Source of the DNA: JANNVK01 sp031430435
GTDB lineage: Bacteria > Acidobacteriota > Blastocatellia > Pyrinomonadales > Pyrinomonadaceae
Length of the DNA stretch: 64,000 nt
Direction of reading: 5' to 3'
Assembly: GCA_031430435.1 (NCBI GenBank)
Contig: JANPBM010000066.1
Coordinates: forward strand, 89,687 to 153,686
Below the pieces are notes generated by a model. The model made no database searches and was not told the DNA's origin. It saw only the letters and a program-made list of their open reading frames with translations. This document shows positions 8,266 through 15,785 of the stretch, piece after piece. Positions within the stretch are counted from its first letter, which is position 1, and every line of letters begins with the position of its first letter. The position numbers were made by a program, and so were the translations under genes.

Positions 8266-9177
8266 ATGCTTGAAGAATATCTGAAACAATTTCTCGAACA
8301 TTTGCGATACGAACGCAATGTCAGCCAACATACTTTGCGAAATTATTCGAGCGATTTGGAACAATTCCGTGCGTATCTCGCGTCAATCGGCAGTTTGCAG
8401 TTGCACGTCGGCGAAATTGACCATTTGACGATTCGCGAATGGATGTCGTCGCTGCATTCGTTGAATAAAAAGAAAACTTCGATTGCCCGAAAAATTGCTT
8501 CGCTTCGCACGTTTTTTCAGTTTGTGATTCGTGAAGGCGTGATAGAAAGTAATCCTGCAAAATTGGTCGCCACGCCGAAAATCGAGCGAAAATTACCGAA
8601 TCATCTTTCTATGGAAGATTCCGTGCGGTTTATTGAATCGCCCGACTTAAACACGGATTTGGGCAAACGCGATCGAGCAATTTTAGAATTTTTATACGCG
8701 ACCGGAATGCGTGTCGGCGAACTTGTCGGGTTGAATATGAAAGACATAGATTTCCGCGAAAAACTCGTGCGTGTCACCGGAAAGCGTAAGAAACAAAGGA
8801 TTTTGCCGTTTGGCGAACCTTCTCTGCAAGCGTTGATGTTTTATTTGAACGAAGCGCGAGCAACGTTTTTGAATAATTGTCCGCCGACCGAACGCGACGA
8901 TCAAGCCGTCTTTTTGAACTATCAAGGCACGCGCATCACAACTCGATCGGTCGGGCGAATGGTTGATAAATACATCAAATTAACGGCTGATATTCACGAT
9001 ATTTCACCGCACAGTTTGCGTCATTCGTTTGCCACGCACCTGCTTGATTCGGGAGCGGATTTGCGAGATATTCAAGAATTGCTCGGACACGCAAGGCTTT
9101 CCACCACGCAAATTTATACGCACGTTTCGATGGAAAAATTGATTGAAGTTTACGATAAATCTCATCCGAATGCGTAA
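8266..9177 (+). CDS. xerC: Site-specific tyrosine recombinase XerC/XerD
   Basis: A 303-residue recombinase of normal XerC/D length. The N-terminal SAM-like core-binding domain spans about residues 1-85 (LRYERNVSQHTLRNYSSDL). The catalytic domain has all six expected residues: Arg149 (ATGMRVGEL), Lys173, His249 and Arg252 (HSLRHSFATHLL), His275 (LLGHARLSTT) and the nucleophile Tyr284 (TQIYTHV). It resolves chromosome dimers at dif sites together with its paralogue. XerC and XerD cannot be separated with certainty by eye. It is followed after 16 bp by purK. Confidence 0.9.
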   Translation: MLEEYLKQFLEHLRYERNVSQHTLRNYSSDLEQFRAYLASIGSLQLHVGEIDHLTIREWMSSLHSLNKKKTSIARKIASLRTFFQFVIREGVIESNPAKLVATPKIERKLPNHLSMEDSVRFIESPDLNTDLGKRDRAILEFLYATGMRVGELVGLNMKDIDFREKLVRVTGKRKKQRILPFGEPSLQALMFYLNEARATFLNNCPPTERDDQAVFLNYQGTRITTRSVGRMVDKYIKLTADIHDISPHSLRHSFATHLLDSGADLRDIQELLGHARLSTTQIYTHVSMEKLIEVYDKSHPNA

Positions 9178-9193
9178 CGTCAACTGAAATTTT

Positions 9194-10321
9194 ATGAAGC
9201 AAATTCTGCCAAATTCAACCGTCGGCGTGTTGGGAAGCGGACAACTCGGACGAATGTTTGCGATTGCCGCCCGCCGCATGGGTTATCGCGTTCACACCTT
9301 TTCGCCCGAATCCGATACGCCGACCGGACAAGTTTCCGACTACGAAATTAACGCCAAATACGATGATTTAGATGCTGTCCGCGAGTTCGCCAAAGGAGTT
9401 TCAGCCGTAACATTTGAATTTGAAAACGTGCCGTTCGCAACCGTTGAAGCAGTTGCCGAAATTGTTCCCGTCCGACCACGCGGCGAGGTTCTGCACATTA
9501 CGCAAAACCGTCTGCGGGAAAAAACTTTTCTGTCAAACAACGGTTTTCCCGTTACGCCTTACAAGCACATCACAACCTTGCAAGACTTTGAAAACATTGC
9601 ATTTCCGTCCGTTTTGAAAACTGCGGGTTTCGGTTACGACGGCAAGGGTCAGGCGAAACTAAAAGTTGCGGACGACATTGAAAAAGCGTTTGCAAACCTC
9701 GGCGGACAAGACGCGGTTTTGGAAAGTTTCGTCGATTTTGCGAAAGAAGTTTCGGTTGTCGGGGCAAGAGACGTTCACGGCAATTTCGCACATTACGGCG
9801 TGATCGAGAACGAACACGCGAATCATATTTTGGACGTAAGTTTTGCACCCGCGATTGTGTCAAGTAAAATTTACAACGAAGCGGTTGAGATAACTCGTGC
9901 GGTACTTGAAAAACTTGATGTGGTCGGCGTTCTGTGCGTTGAATTTTTTGTTACAAAAGACGATAACTTGCTTGTCAACGAACTCGCACCGCGTCCGCAT
10001 AATTCGGGACATCTGACGTTTGACGCGTGTATCACGTCGCAATTTGAACAACAACTTCGAGCCGTCTGCGGGCTTCCGCTCGGTTCAACGGAGTTTTATA
10101 AACCGTGTGCGATGGCAAATCTGCTCGGCGATATTTGGCAAAACGGCGAACCGAATTGGCAAAACGCCTTACAATTTCCGAACGTCAAACTGCATCTTTA
10201 CGGCAAAGCCGAACCGCGAATCGGTCGCAAGATGGGACATTTAACCTGCTTGGCGGAAACGGTTGAAGATGCACGCGAAACGGTTAGGAAAGCTAAGGCG
10301 AGTTTGATTGAAAAGTTGTAA
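9194..10321 (+). CDS. purK: N5-carboxyaminoimidazole ribonucleotide synthase
   Basis: A 375-residue ATP-grasp enzyme that carboxylates AIR with ATP and bicarbonate to give N5-CAIR in purine synthesis. The N-terminus has VGVLGSGQLGRMFAIAARRM, the PurK hallmark, then TFEFENVP. The ATP-grasp core shows KTAGFGYDGKGQ (residues about 140-151), the acidic motif GVLCVEFFVTKDDNLLVNEL, and APRPHNSGHLT. It ends with HLYGKAEPRIGRKMGHLT. PurE, its usual partner, is not adjacent. The 16-bp gap after xerC suggests co-transcription. Confidence 0.95.
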   Translation: MKQILPNSTVGVLGSGQLGRMFAIAARRMGYRVHTFSPESDTPTGQVSDYEINAKYDDLDAVREFAKGVSAVTFEFENVPFATVEAVAEIVPVRPRGEVLHITQNRLREKTFLSNNGFPVTPYKHITTLQDFENIAFPSVLKTAGFGYDGKGQAKLKVADDIEKAFANLGGQDAVLESFVDFAKEVSVVGARDVHGNFAHYGVIENEHANHILDVSFAPAIVSSKIYNEAVEITRAVLEKLDVVGVLCVEFFVTKDDNLLVNELAPRPHNSGHLTFDACITSQFEQQLRAVCGLPLGSTEFYKPCAMANLLGDIWQNGEPNWQNALQFPNVKLHLYGKAEPRIGRKMGHLTCLAETVEDARETVRKAKASLIEKL

Positions 10322-10354
10322 TCGGTTAGCTTATTTCAGGTAAAGTTAGTTTTC

Positions 10355-10589
10355 GGTCGCCGAAGGTGACAGATATAATAGCGTAGGGTAAAGCGAACTA
10401 AAGTGAGCGACACCCTACGACCAAGATAATAGTCTTTGCGACGCTGAAAGTGTCGAACAAACGCTGAATTATTATCAACGCGGTTTGTTGCTCACTTTCA
10501 GCGAGCAGATGTTTTTCTACTTTAGCGTAGGGTTTCATTCGCTTCACTCATTGCACCCTACGCTATTAAATTTGTCGCTGTCAGCGACC
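10355..10589. mobile_element. MITE-like palindromic element with about 35-bp terminal inverted repeats
   Basis: The left end (10355-10389, starting GGTCGCCGAAGG and ending AATAGCGTAGGGT) is largely complementary to the right end (ACCCTACGCTATT to GCGACC, 10555-10589). Internal palindromes include GCGTAGGGT...ACCCTACG at both sides and AGCGAC/GTCGCT words. No reading frame is present. It fills most of the 326-bp gap between purK and the mazE-like gene. Confidence 0.65.
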
Positions 10590-10647
10590 TTAAAAACCGG
10601 TGCTGCGTAACATTTGTGATTAAAAATTTTATGTTAGAATTACCTCT

Positions 10648-10869
10648 ATGAGAACTTTACAAGTAACAATTCCCGATGATGTTTTCGGCGTTTTGAGTTC
10701 ATTCGCCAACAGACAAGATAAGTTTGTGTTGGAAGCAATTCAAGAGAAAATAGAACGTGAAAAGCGGCAAAATTTGAAAGAACTTTTAGCCGAAGGTTAC
10801 AAAGCAACTGCCACAGAAGACTTGGCTTTGACAAAAGAGTTTGAAGCCGCTGATTTTGAGAATTTATGA
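10648..10869 (+). CDS. MazE-type antitoxin-like protein
   Basis: A 73-residue protein beginning MRTLQVTIPDDVF. A beta strand at the N-terminus is followed by LEAIQEKIEREKRQNLKELL and the acidic tail TKEFEAADFENL. This is the layout of small antitoxins in which an N-terminal DNA-binding segment precedes a toxin-wrapping acidic tail. A good -10-like TAGAAT lies upstream. Its stop overlaps the ATG of a short downstream frame in ATGA form, the usual toxin-antitoxin coupling, but that partner is broken. Confidence 0.7.
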   Translation: MRTLQVTIPDDVFGVLSSFANRQDKFVLEAIQEKIEREKRQNLKELLAEGYKATATEDLALTKEFEAADFENL

Positions 10870-10946
10870 GCCAAATATTGAAAGGCGAAATCTTGTTTGA
10901 GTTTGATATTTGGAACAATCTCAAAAATAAGTTTTCGGTCGCGTGA
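10866..10946 (+). pseudogene. Truncated toxin, possibly MazF-like, interrupted by a repeat element
   Basis: Starting at the ATG inside the antitoxin stop, the frame reads MSQILKGEILFEF and stops after 26 residues. The opening MSxxxxGEI resembles the N-terminus of MazF/PemK toxins. The last eight residues are read from the repeat element that begins at about 10931 (TTTTCGGTCGC). No continuation of a MazF domain is recognised downstream. The identity is tentative because so little is left. Confidence 0.45.
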
Positions 10947-11131
10947 GCGACATTTTGAATTTAGCCGTGTAATTTATTGCACGGAAAAGTTAATTGAAGG
11001 TGCTTGTCGCGTCAGCGACAACTGATGTTTCACTAACGCCCTGTCAGTCATCACTAACGCGATGCAAAACTTGTTTTCTTGCAACCGTGCCTTGAAACAC
11101 GGCTAAATTCAATTAATCGCTACGCGATAGC
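10931..11131. mobile_element. MITE-like element related to the one at 22502
   Basis: It begins TTTTCGGTCGCGTGAGCGAC and contains TTTAGCCGTGTAATTTATTGCACGG. The latter is the reverse complement of a block near 22690-22715 in the larger element. It ends near ATCGCTACGCGATAG. Several GTCGC...GCGAC palindromes lie inside. The terminal repeats are degenerate and no target duplication is evident. Confidence 0.6.
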
Positions 11132-11197
11132 CTAATACATTCGTTTTTGAATCAGTTTTGAGTAAAGTTTGAAAAGCAAAATCTGCACACAAAATAT

Positions 11198-11401
11198 CTA
11201 AAGTTGCTCTGCTTTCAGATTTTTTCTAAACTCTCCGACCTTTTTCTTTAACTTTTCTATCAGGTCTACATAATCGTCACGCGTTAAATCGAGGGAGACA
11301 AATTCAACATCAATAAACTTGCTTATTTCATCTGCAAAATTGTTATTTATTTGATTTGGTTTCATAGTATCGTACTCATCTTTTGTTAAAATAATCTGCA
11401 T
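11198..11401 (-). CDS. Small hypothetical protein
   Basis: A 67-residue protein starting MQIILTKDEYDTMKPNQ. The ATG at 11399-11401 is chosen because GGGAG lies 8 bp upstream on the coding strand; the longer frame to 11437 lacks one. It contains acidic and helical segments (DYVDLIEKLKKKVGEFRKNL), has no membrane segment, and belongs to no family I recognise. It sits between a broken toxin locus and the first 21-bp array and is divergent from the array, so the 11402-11480 gap may hold promoters for both sides. Confidence 0.55.
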   Translation of the reverse strand: MQIILTKDEYDTMKPNQINNNFADEISKFIDVEFVSLDLTRDDYVDLIEKLKKKVGEFRKNLKAEQL

Positions 11402-11481
11402 AAAGTTTCTCCCGTGTTTTACAAGCAAATTTACCATAGCTTTTCTTTGATTTCATCTGCCAACGAACAAATTTCCCCACG

Positions 11482-11691
11482 CCGATATGTTCTAACGCAA
11501 GCCGAGTTTGTGCAGATTGTCTGCCGATATGTTTTATTTAAACCCCGATGTGTTTTACTCAAAACCCGATGTGTTTTACCTAAACCCTGCTGTGTTTTAT
11601 CTAAAACCCGATATGTTTTTTCTTGTTACCGATGTGTTTTGCTCAAACCCCGACAGGTTTTACCTAAACCCCGATGTGTTTTTTGCTTTCC
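11482..11691 (+). repeat. 21-bp tandem array 1 (ten units, eight in perfect register)
   Basis: Units start at 11524, 11545, 11566, 11587, 11608, 11629, 11650 and 11671. Two degenerate units (20 and 22 bp) precede them from 11482. The consensus is CCGATGTGTTTTACCTAAAC plus one C. The first 13 positions are well conserved and the last seven to eight vary. Several units contain the dyad GTTTT-N4-AAAAC. Because 21 is a multiple of three, two frames stay open across the array, but these are unlikely to be proteins. The array ends 108 bp before the ATG of the next gene. Confidence 0.92.
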
Positions 11692-11753
11692 CTGCTTACT
11701 TTTTCCCGAAAAACCCTTGCTTATTCACTTCGACAGGCGTAATATCTCTTCAC

Positions 11754-11774
11754 AATCCTACAATAAATAGGATT
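11754..11774 (+). promoter_or_regulatory. Small perfect hairpin in the leader of the array-1 gene
   Basis: AATCCTA and TAGGATT are perfect 7-bp inverted repeats with loop CAATAAA. There is no T-tract, and it ends 25 bp before the ATG at 11800. It could be an operator or an RNA leader hairpin. Confidence 0.45.
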
Positions 11775-11799
11775 AGTCTGTACTCAGGAGATTAAATCT

Positions 11800-12462
11800 A
11801 TGTCAGAAAGAACTAAAAACATTGCCGATATGCTGGTCGGTATTTCGGAATTTGATAACGTCAATAATGCGGATTACCGAAACTTGACCGGTGTTTTAGC
11901 GGCTTTTGCCGTTGTCAGAACCGCGATTACGGCGATAAATACTTATTTAGCTATTCGCATTTCCGGCGAGAAAAGTCGGGCTGTCGAACAAAAATCGGTG
12001 CTTCGGTCAAGCGTTCGCCGAAAGATGAAAGACCTTGCACGCACTGCCCGAGCAGTTAATATCAACGATGCAGGTTTTCAGCGTTTGTTTCGCCTTCCCG
12101 ATAAAGATAATGACCAACTTTTGATTGCCTCTGCCCGCGAGTTTGTCGCTAAAGCAACCGAACATAAAGCCGCGTTTCTTGCTTTGGGAATGCCTGAAAC
12201 GCTGATTGCCGATTTGGAAGCAGACGCAAACGCGTTGGAGCAGGCAAATAACGATAAATCTGCCGCACAGACCAAAACCGTCGGAGCAACCGCCGAAATC
12301 GATGAACAAATTGATTTAGCGATGGACGCGGCAGTTATCATCAACGCGGCAATGCAGAACGTCTATCGTGATAATCCCGCAAAACTCGCGGAATGGGCAA
12401 GCGCCAGACACATCAAACGCATCAAACGCACTGCGCTGAAAACTCCGCCCGCCAAACCGTAA
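11800..12462 (+). CDS. Unrecognised all-helical protein downstream of 21-bp array
   Basis: A 220-residue protein preceded by AGGAGATTAAATCT, a strong ribosome site. It starts MSERTKNIADMLVG. It appears entirely alpha-helical, with Ala-rich and charged heptad-like segments, no signal peptide and no membrane helix. The centre is rich in EQANNDKSAAQ-type coiled-coil sequence, and the C-terminus is basic (HIKRIKRTALKTPPAKP). No catalytic motif is visible. The basic tail and helical body would suit nucleic-acid binding or a structural role, but this is a guess. The gene just downstream of the second array (21643) is also small, charged and basic at its C-terminus, although the two do not align obviously. 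Confidence 0.75.
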   Translation: MSERTKNIADMLVGISEFDNVNNADYRNLTGVLAAFAVVRTAITAINTYLAIRISGEKSRAVEQKSVLRSSVRRKMKDLARTARAVNINDAGFQRLFRLPDKDNDQLLIASAREFVAKATEHKAAFLALGMPETLIADLEADANALEQANNDKSAAQTKTVGATAEIDEQIDLAMDAAVIINAAMQNVYRDNPAKLAEWASARHIKRIKRTALKTPPAKP

Positions 12463-12745
12463 AGGCTTATTGTAAAATTTACGCAAGCAATAAATCGAGC
12501 GCCGTAACCGAAAAAAATCGGTTTGCAAAAGTACGACACACTTCAGCCGATCGATAACATTTAGCTTGAGTCAAGTTAAAGGCTGTCAAAAAACTAAAGT
12601 ATATTGTACTTTTCGGCGCTTATATTCATAAACCGATTCCGGTTTGATATAGTAAAGCAAAGGCGTTTCAAACGGTCGATAAAGTTCGGCTTAAATATCG
12701 CCTTGATTTTATGTTTTCGATTATTTTAATTTGGAAAAAAGTTTA
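12463..12745. other. Intergenic gap without a recognised gene
   Basis: This 283-bp gap shows only small inverted repeats. Examples are TTATTG...CAATAA just after the stop and ACCGAAAAAAATCGGT near 12506. A stretch TTCCGGTTTGATATAG at about 12642 loosely resembles a stretch after the second array gene (about 22297). No reading frame or RNA gene is recognised. Confidence 0.4.
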
Positions 12746-13189
12746 ATGCTGACGTTTATTTTATTGACAATTCTCGGTTTCGGCGGGCTTGAAGTATTTT
12801 CATACATCGCGCATCGTTGGTTTTTTCACGGTATTTTGTGGCGAATCCACGTTACGCATCACACGCCGCGAAAAACCTGGTATGAGTCAAACGATTTATT
12901 TTCAATCGTTTTCGGCGCGATTTCGATGATTTGTTTGATTTCGGGAAACCGAATTGCGTTTCCGCTCGGACTCGGAATTGCAATTTACGGCATCGTTTAC
13001 TTTATCGCCCACGACCTTTTTACACACCGCAGATTTATTCCGTTCGGCTCCAAAAACAAAGTTTTATTAACAATTCGGGCAGCGCATCAACGCCATCATC
13101 AATCGTCCGAAAAGACAGGACTCGAACCTTTCGGGTTATTTTTGTTTAATTACCGCGAATTTTGGCGGAAAATTTCAAAAACAAACTGA
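12746..13189 (+). CDS. crtZ: Beta-carotene hydroxylase-like protein (fatty acid hydroxylase superfamily)
   Basis: Using the ATG at 12746 (MLTFILLTILGF) gives 147 residues; a TTG at 12731 would add five. The four histidine motifs of CrtZ-type di-iron hydroxylases are all present: HRWFFHG, HVTHH, HDLFTHRR and HQRHH, set between about four hydrophobic helices. CrtZ adds hydroxyl groups at C3 of carotenoid rings to make zeaxanthin-type pigments. No other carotenoid gene is in the window, so a role on another membrane lipid is possible. GGAAAAAAG upstream may serve as ribosome site. Confidence 0.85.
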   Translation: MLTFILLTILGFGGLEVFSYIAHRWFFHGILWRIHVTHHTPRKTWYESNDLFSIVFGAISMICLISGNRIAFPLGLGIAIYGIVYFIAHDLFTHRRFIPFGSKNKVLLTIRAAHQRHHQSSEKTGLEPFGLFLFNYREFWRKISKTN

Positions 13190-13295
13190 CAAACTTTCAG
13201 CCCGAAACATTAAATTTATTCTTTGCGAATGAAACATCATCAACGAAATGTTATAGTTTTATTTTGAAATTCTATTTTACGAGGTAATTATTACA

Positions 13296-13604
13296 ATGAA
13301 GTTTCCCGGCGGTTTCGATATGAATTCGATGATGAAGCAAGCCCAAAAAATGCAAGAAGAAATGGGCAAAAAGATGAAAGCAACAATCGTTGACGCGACA
13401 GCGGGCGGCGGTGCGGTGGCGGTCAAAATGCGCGGCGATTTTGAAGTTACGGAACTGACCATTTCGCCCGATTTGGTCAAAGACGGCGATGTTGAAATGA
13501 TTCAAGATTTAACGATGGCGGCGCTTGCCGAAGCCCGTCGCAAGGTTGAAGAAGTTTTGAAAGGAAGCATCGGCGGAATGTTGCCGCCCGGATTGGGATT
13601 CTAA
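13296..13604 (+). CDS. ybaB: YbaB/EbfC family nucleoid-associated protein
   Basis: A 102-residue protein with the family layout: an N-terminal helix MNSMMKQAQKMQEEMGK, a beta section ATAGGGAVAVKMRGDFEVTELTI, and a long C-terminal helix LAEARRKVEEVLKG ending GGMLPPGLGF. It binds DNA as a dimer and often lies beside recR, as here (about 60 bp apart). A weak ribosome site GAGGTAATTATTACA precedes the ATG. Confidence 0.95.
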   Translation: MKFPGGFDMNSMMKQAQKMQEEMGKKMKATIVDATAGGGAVAVKMRGDFEVTELTISPDLVKDGDVEMIQDLTMAALAEARRKVEEVLKGSIGGMLPPGLGF

Positions 13605-13606
13605 GC

Positions 13607-13660
13607 AAGTGAATAACGAAAAGTGAATAATAGATTCACCGTTCACCGTTCACCGGTCAC
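13607..13660. repeat. Heptad repeat between ybaB and recR
   Basis: AAGTGAATAACGAAAAGTGAATAA is followed by CGTTCAC CGTTCAC CGGTCAC units, complementary in part to the first half (GTGAA/TTCAC). It is of the same class as the tracts at 1568 and 2806. Confidence 0.65.
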
Positions 13661-13665
13661 CTTTT

Positions 13666-14280
13666 ATGCTTGAATATTCCGAACCAGTCGCAAAACTAAT
13701 CGACGAATTCAAACGTCTTCCGGGAGTCGGACATAAATCTGCTTCGCGGTTGGCGTTTTATATTCTTCGCCGTCCCGAAGCCGAAGTCGAACGCTTTGTC
13801 GAAGCCTTGCGCGAAGTCAAAGAAAAGATTGTTTTTTGTCATATTTGCAACAATTTGACCGATGTCAATCCGTGTCAATTTTGCGTTTCGCCGTCGCGCG
13901 ATAAATCTATCATCTGCATTCTCGAAGAACCTTATAACTTGGTGGCGATTGAAAAAACGCGGAGTTACAAAGGTTTGTATCATATTCTGCACGGTTGTTT
14001 GTCGCCGATTCGCGGCATCGGACCCGATGAATTGATGCTCGCCAATTTGCTTCCGCGATTGTTGCCGAACAATAACGACGGCGTTGAAGTGAAAGAAATT
14101 ATCGTTGCCACCAACCCGAATACGGAAGGCGAAGCAACGTCTAATTACATCGCCCGCTTGCTCAAACCCTTGGGCGTGCGCGTCACGCGGATTGCGATGG
14201 GAATGCCCGTCGGCGCTGATTTAGAGTTTGTCGATGAAGTAACGATGGATAAAGCGATGACAAACAGACACGATATCTAA
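13666..14280 (+). CDS. recR: Recombination mediator protein RecR
   Basis: A 204-residue protein of standard RecR length. The N-terminal helix-hairpin-helix has LPGVGHKSASRLAF (residues 18-31). The zinc finger has Cys58, Cys61, Cys70 and Cys73 (CHIC...CQFC). The Toprim domain runs from about 80 to 175, with GCLSPIRGIGPDEL and NPNTEGEATSNYIARLL, followed by the C-terminal segment ITRIAMGMPVGADLEFVDE-like (seen as VTRIAMGMPVGADLEFVDE). It loads RecA at gaps with RecFO. Its position after ybaB is the common arrangement. Confidence 0.97.
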   Translation: MLEYSEPVAKLIDEFKRLPGVGHKSASRLAFYILRRPEAEVERFVEALREVKEKIVFCHICNNLTDVNPCQFCVSPSRDKSIICILEEPYNLVAIEKTRSYKGLYHILHGCLSPIRGIGPDELMLANLLPRLLPNNNDGVEVKEIIVATNPNTEGEATSNYIARLLKPLGVRVTRIAMGMPVGADLEFVDEVTMDKAMTNRHDI

Positions 14281-14283
14281 AGA

Positions 14284-14371
14284 ATTGATTCATTGGCTCA
14301 TTGATTCATCGCAACATTTAAGACTGAATCAATGATTCAATGAACAAATGAATCAATGAATCAATCAAATA
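14284..14371. repeat. ATTCATTG-type repeat that reaches into the next coding region
   Basis: ATTGATTCATTGGCTCATTGATTCAT on one side and GAATCAATGATTCAATGAAC plus AATGAATCAATGAATCAAT on the other form an inverted, tandemly repeated block. The start codon of the acyltransferase at 14356 lies inside it, so the repeat supplies the first codons (MNQSN). Confidence 0.7.
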
Positions 14372-15732
14372 CAAAACTGAACCTTGTAAGCCTTATATTA
14401 CGGCGGCAAGGTTCTTTTACATTGCGTTTGCTGCACATTATTTTCGGCGTTGGAATTACGTTGTTTTTCAGACGAATCGAGCTTGTGAACGCGGAAAATA
14501 TGCCGAAAAAAAGCGGCGTGATTTTCGTTTCCAATCATCCGAATGCGTTAATCGACCCGATGCTTTTGTTCACGGCACTTCCGCGAAACATCGCGTTTCT
14601 CGCCAAATCAACTCTTTTCAAAATGCCGATAATCGGTTTTTTAGTTCGCAAAGTCGGAGCGTTGCCGCTTTATCGTCAACAAGATAAAGGGCAAGATGTT
14701 TCAAAAAACGGAGAAACTTTTACGCTCACCCGCGAACTTTTGAAACGCGGCGGCGCGATTGCGATTTTTCCCGAAGGCGTTTCACACAGTAAAACCCGGC
14801 TTCAGCCTTTGAAAACAGGCGCGGCGCGAATCGCTCTCGGTGCGGTTTCGGTCGGAGAAAACCCGGATTCGCTCGATTTGCAAATTGTTCCGGTCGGACT
14901 TTATTACACAAACAAAACAACTTTTCGGAGCGAAGCATTGCTCAGATTCGGCGAACCTTTCGCGGTTTTACGGTGTGAATTGGACGAAGACGGTCAACCG
15001 CCGAAAGATAAAGTAAAAGAATTGACCGCCAAAATCGAGGAAAGTTTGCGTGAGGTAACGCTCAACGCCGAATCGGACGCAAAGGTAAAGGTTGCGCATA
15101 TCGCCGAAGAAGTTTTGACTTCGGTTACGCCGCACAAAGAAAATTTGGGCGAAAGATTCGAGCTTTTGCAAAAGTTTGTCGCGGAAAATTCGACTGAATC
15201 GGACGTAAAACTCGAAAAACGTTTGGCGGAATATAACCAAAAACTCGACAAACTCGGCATTGAATCAGAGTTTTTGGTGTTGGCGGAATTATCGAAACAA
15301 TTTGTTTTGAAGCACGCCTTTTTGCGTTCGTGGTATTTGTTTTTTCTCGCGCCGTTGGCGTTATTCGGCGTGATTTTGCACTTTCCCGCATATCAAATCG
15401 GCAAAGTATTCGGCTGGTTTCAAAACAAAAAAGGCGATTTCGATATGACTTCGACCGTTAAATTATTGTCGGGCTTGGTTTTTATTCCGTTGTCGTGGTT
15501 GGCGGCGGCGATTGGCTTGTATTTTTATTTCGGTTGGAAAATTGCAGTTGTTTCAATTCCTTTTTCGTTCCTGTGCGGATATGTTGCGATTCGGACGCTC
15601 GAAGAAATTGAAGAATTACGCGGTTGGTTTAAAGCGATTTTGTTGTTTTTCGGCAAACGCGAAAAGTTTTTGCGACTTTTGGTTGAACGCAAAGAGTTGA
15701 ACAAAGTAATGCGGGTAAAAAGTAAAAATTAA
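14356..15732 (+). CDS. Lysophospholipid/glycerol-3-phosphate acyltransferase family protein
   Basis: A 458-residue protein with a PlsC-type acyltransferase domain (about residues 35-215). The catalytic motif is SNHPNALIDPML (H-x5-D form). The substrate-binding motif AIFPEGVSHSKTRLQPLKTG and PVGLYYT follow. A helical charged middle region (about 220-310) precedes a C-terminal membrane section with several helices (WYLFFLAPLALFGVILHF, LVFIPLSWLAAAIGLYFYF). It transfers acyl chains to a glycerol-phosphate-type acceptor at the membrane. The exact substrate cannot be told. The start is uncertain because the N-terminal codons come from a repeat; an alternative would be further in. Confidence 0.85.
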   Translation: MNQSNTKLNLVSLILRRQGSFTLRLLHIIFGVGITLFFRRIELVNAENMPKKSGVIFVSNHPNALIDPMLLFTALPRNIAFLAKSTLFKMPIIGFLVRKVGALPLYRQQDKGQDVSKNGETFTLTRELLKRGGAIAIFPEGVSHSKTRLQPLKTGAARIALGAVSVGENPDSLDLQIVPVGLYYTNKTTFRSEALLRFGEPFAVLRCELDEDGQPPKDKVKELTAKIEESLREVTLNAESDAKVKVAHIAEEVLTSVTPHKENLGERFELLQKFVAENSTESDVKLEKRLAEYNQKLDKLGIESEFLVLAELSKQFVLKHAFLRSWYLFFLAPLALFGVILHFPAYQIGKVFGWFQNKKGDFDMTSTVKLLSGLVFIPLSWLAAAIGLYFYFGWKIAVVSIPFSFLCGYVAIRTLEEIEELRGWFKAILLFFGKREKFLRLLVERKELNKVMRVKSKN

Positions 15733-15768
15733 AAGGCGAAAATAATAAACTTTCGCCTTTTAACAATT
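15731..15768. terminator. Bidirectional terminator between convergent genes
   Basis: AAAAGGCGAAA (15731-15741) and TTTCGCCTTTT (15751-15761) form an 11-bp stem with A and T flanks on both sides. It serves the acyltransferase and the phosphoribosyltransferase genes, which converge here. Confidence 0.85.
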
Positions 15769-15785
15769 TTACCGCAGTTGAATTT

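Noticed and set aside
10866..11197. A complete MazF-type toxin hidden by a single frameshift
   Set aside because: No MazF-like residues occur after the first dozen codons in any frame; the region is repeat-element DNA.
11414..11795. Two long overlapping frames across array 1 that encode Cys- or Asp-Phe-Tyr-rich heptapeptide repeats
   Set aside because: A 21-bp period keeps any frame open by default, both frames have no ribosome site, and the peptides look artificial.
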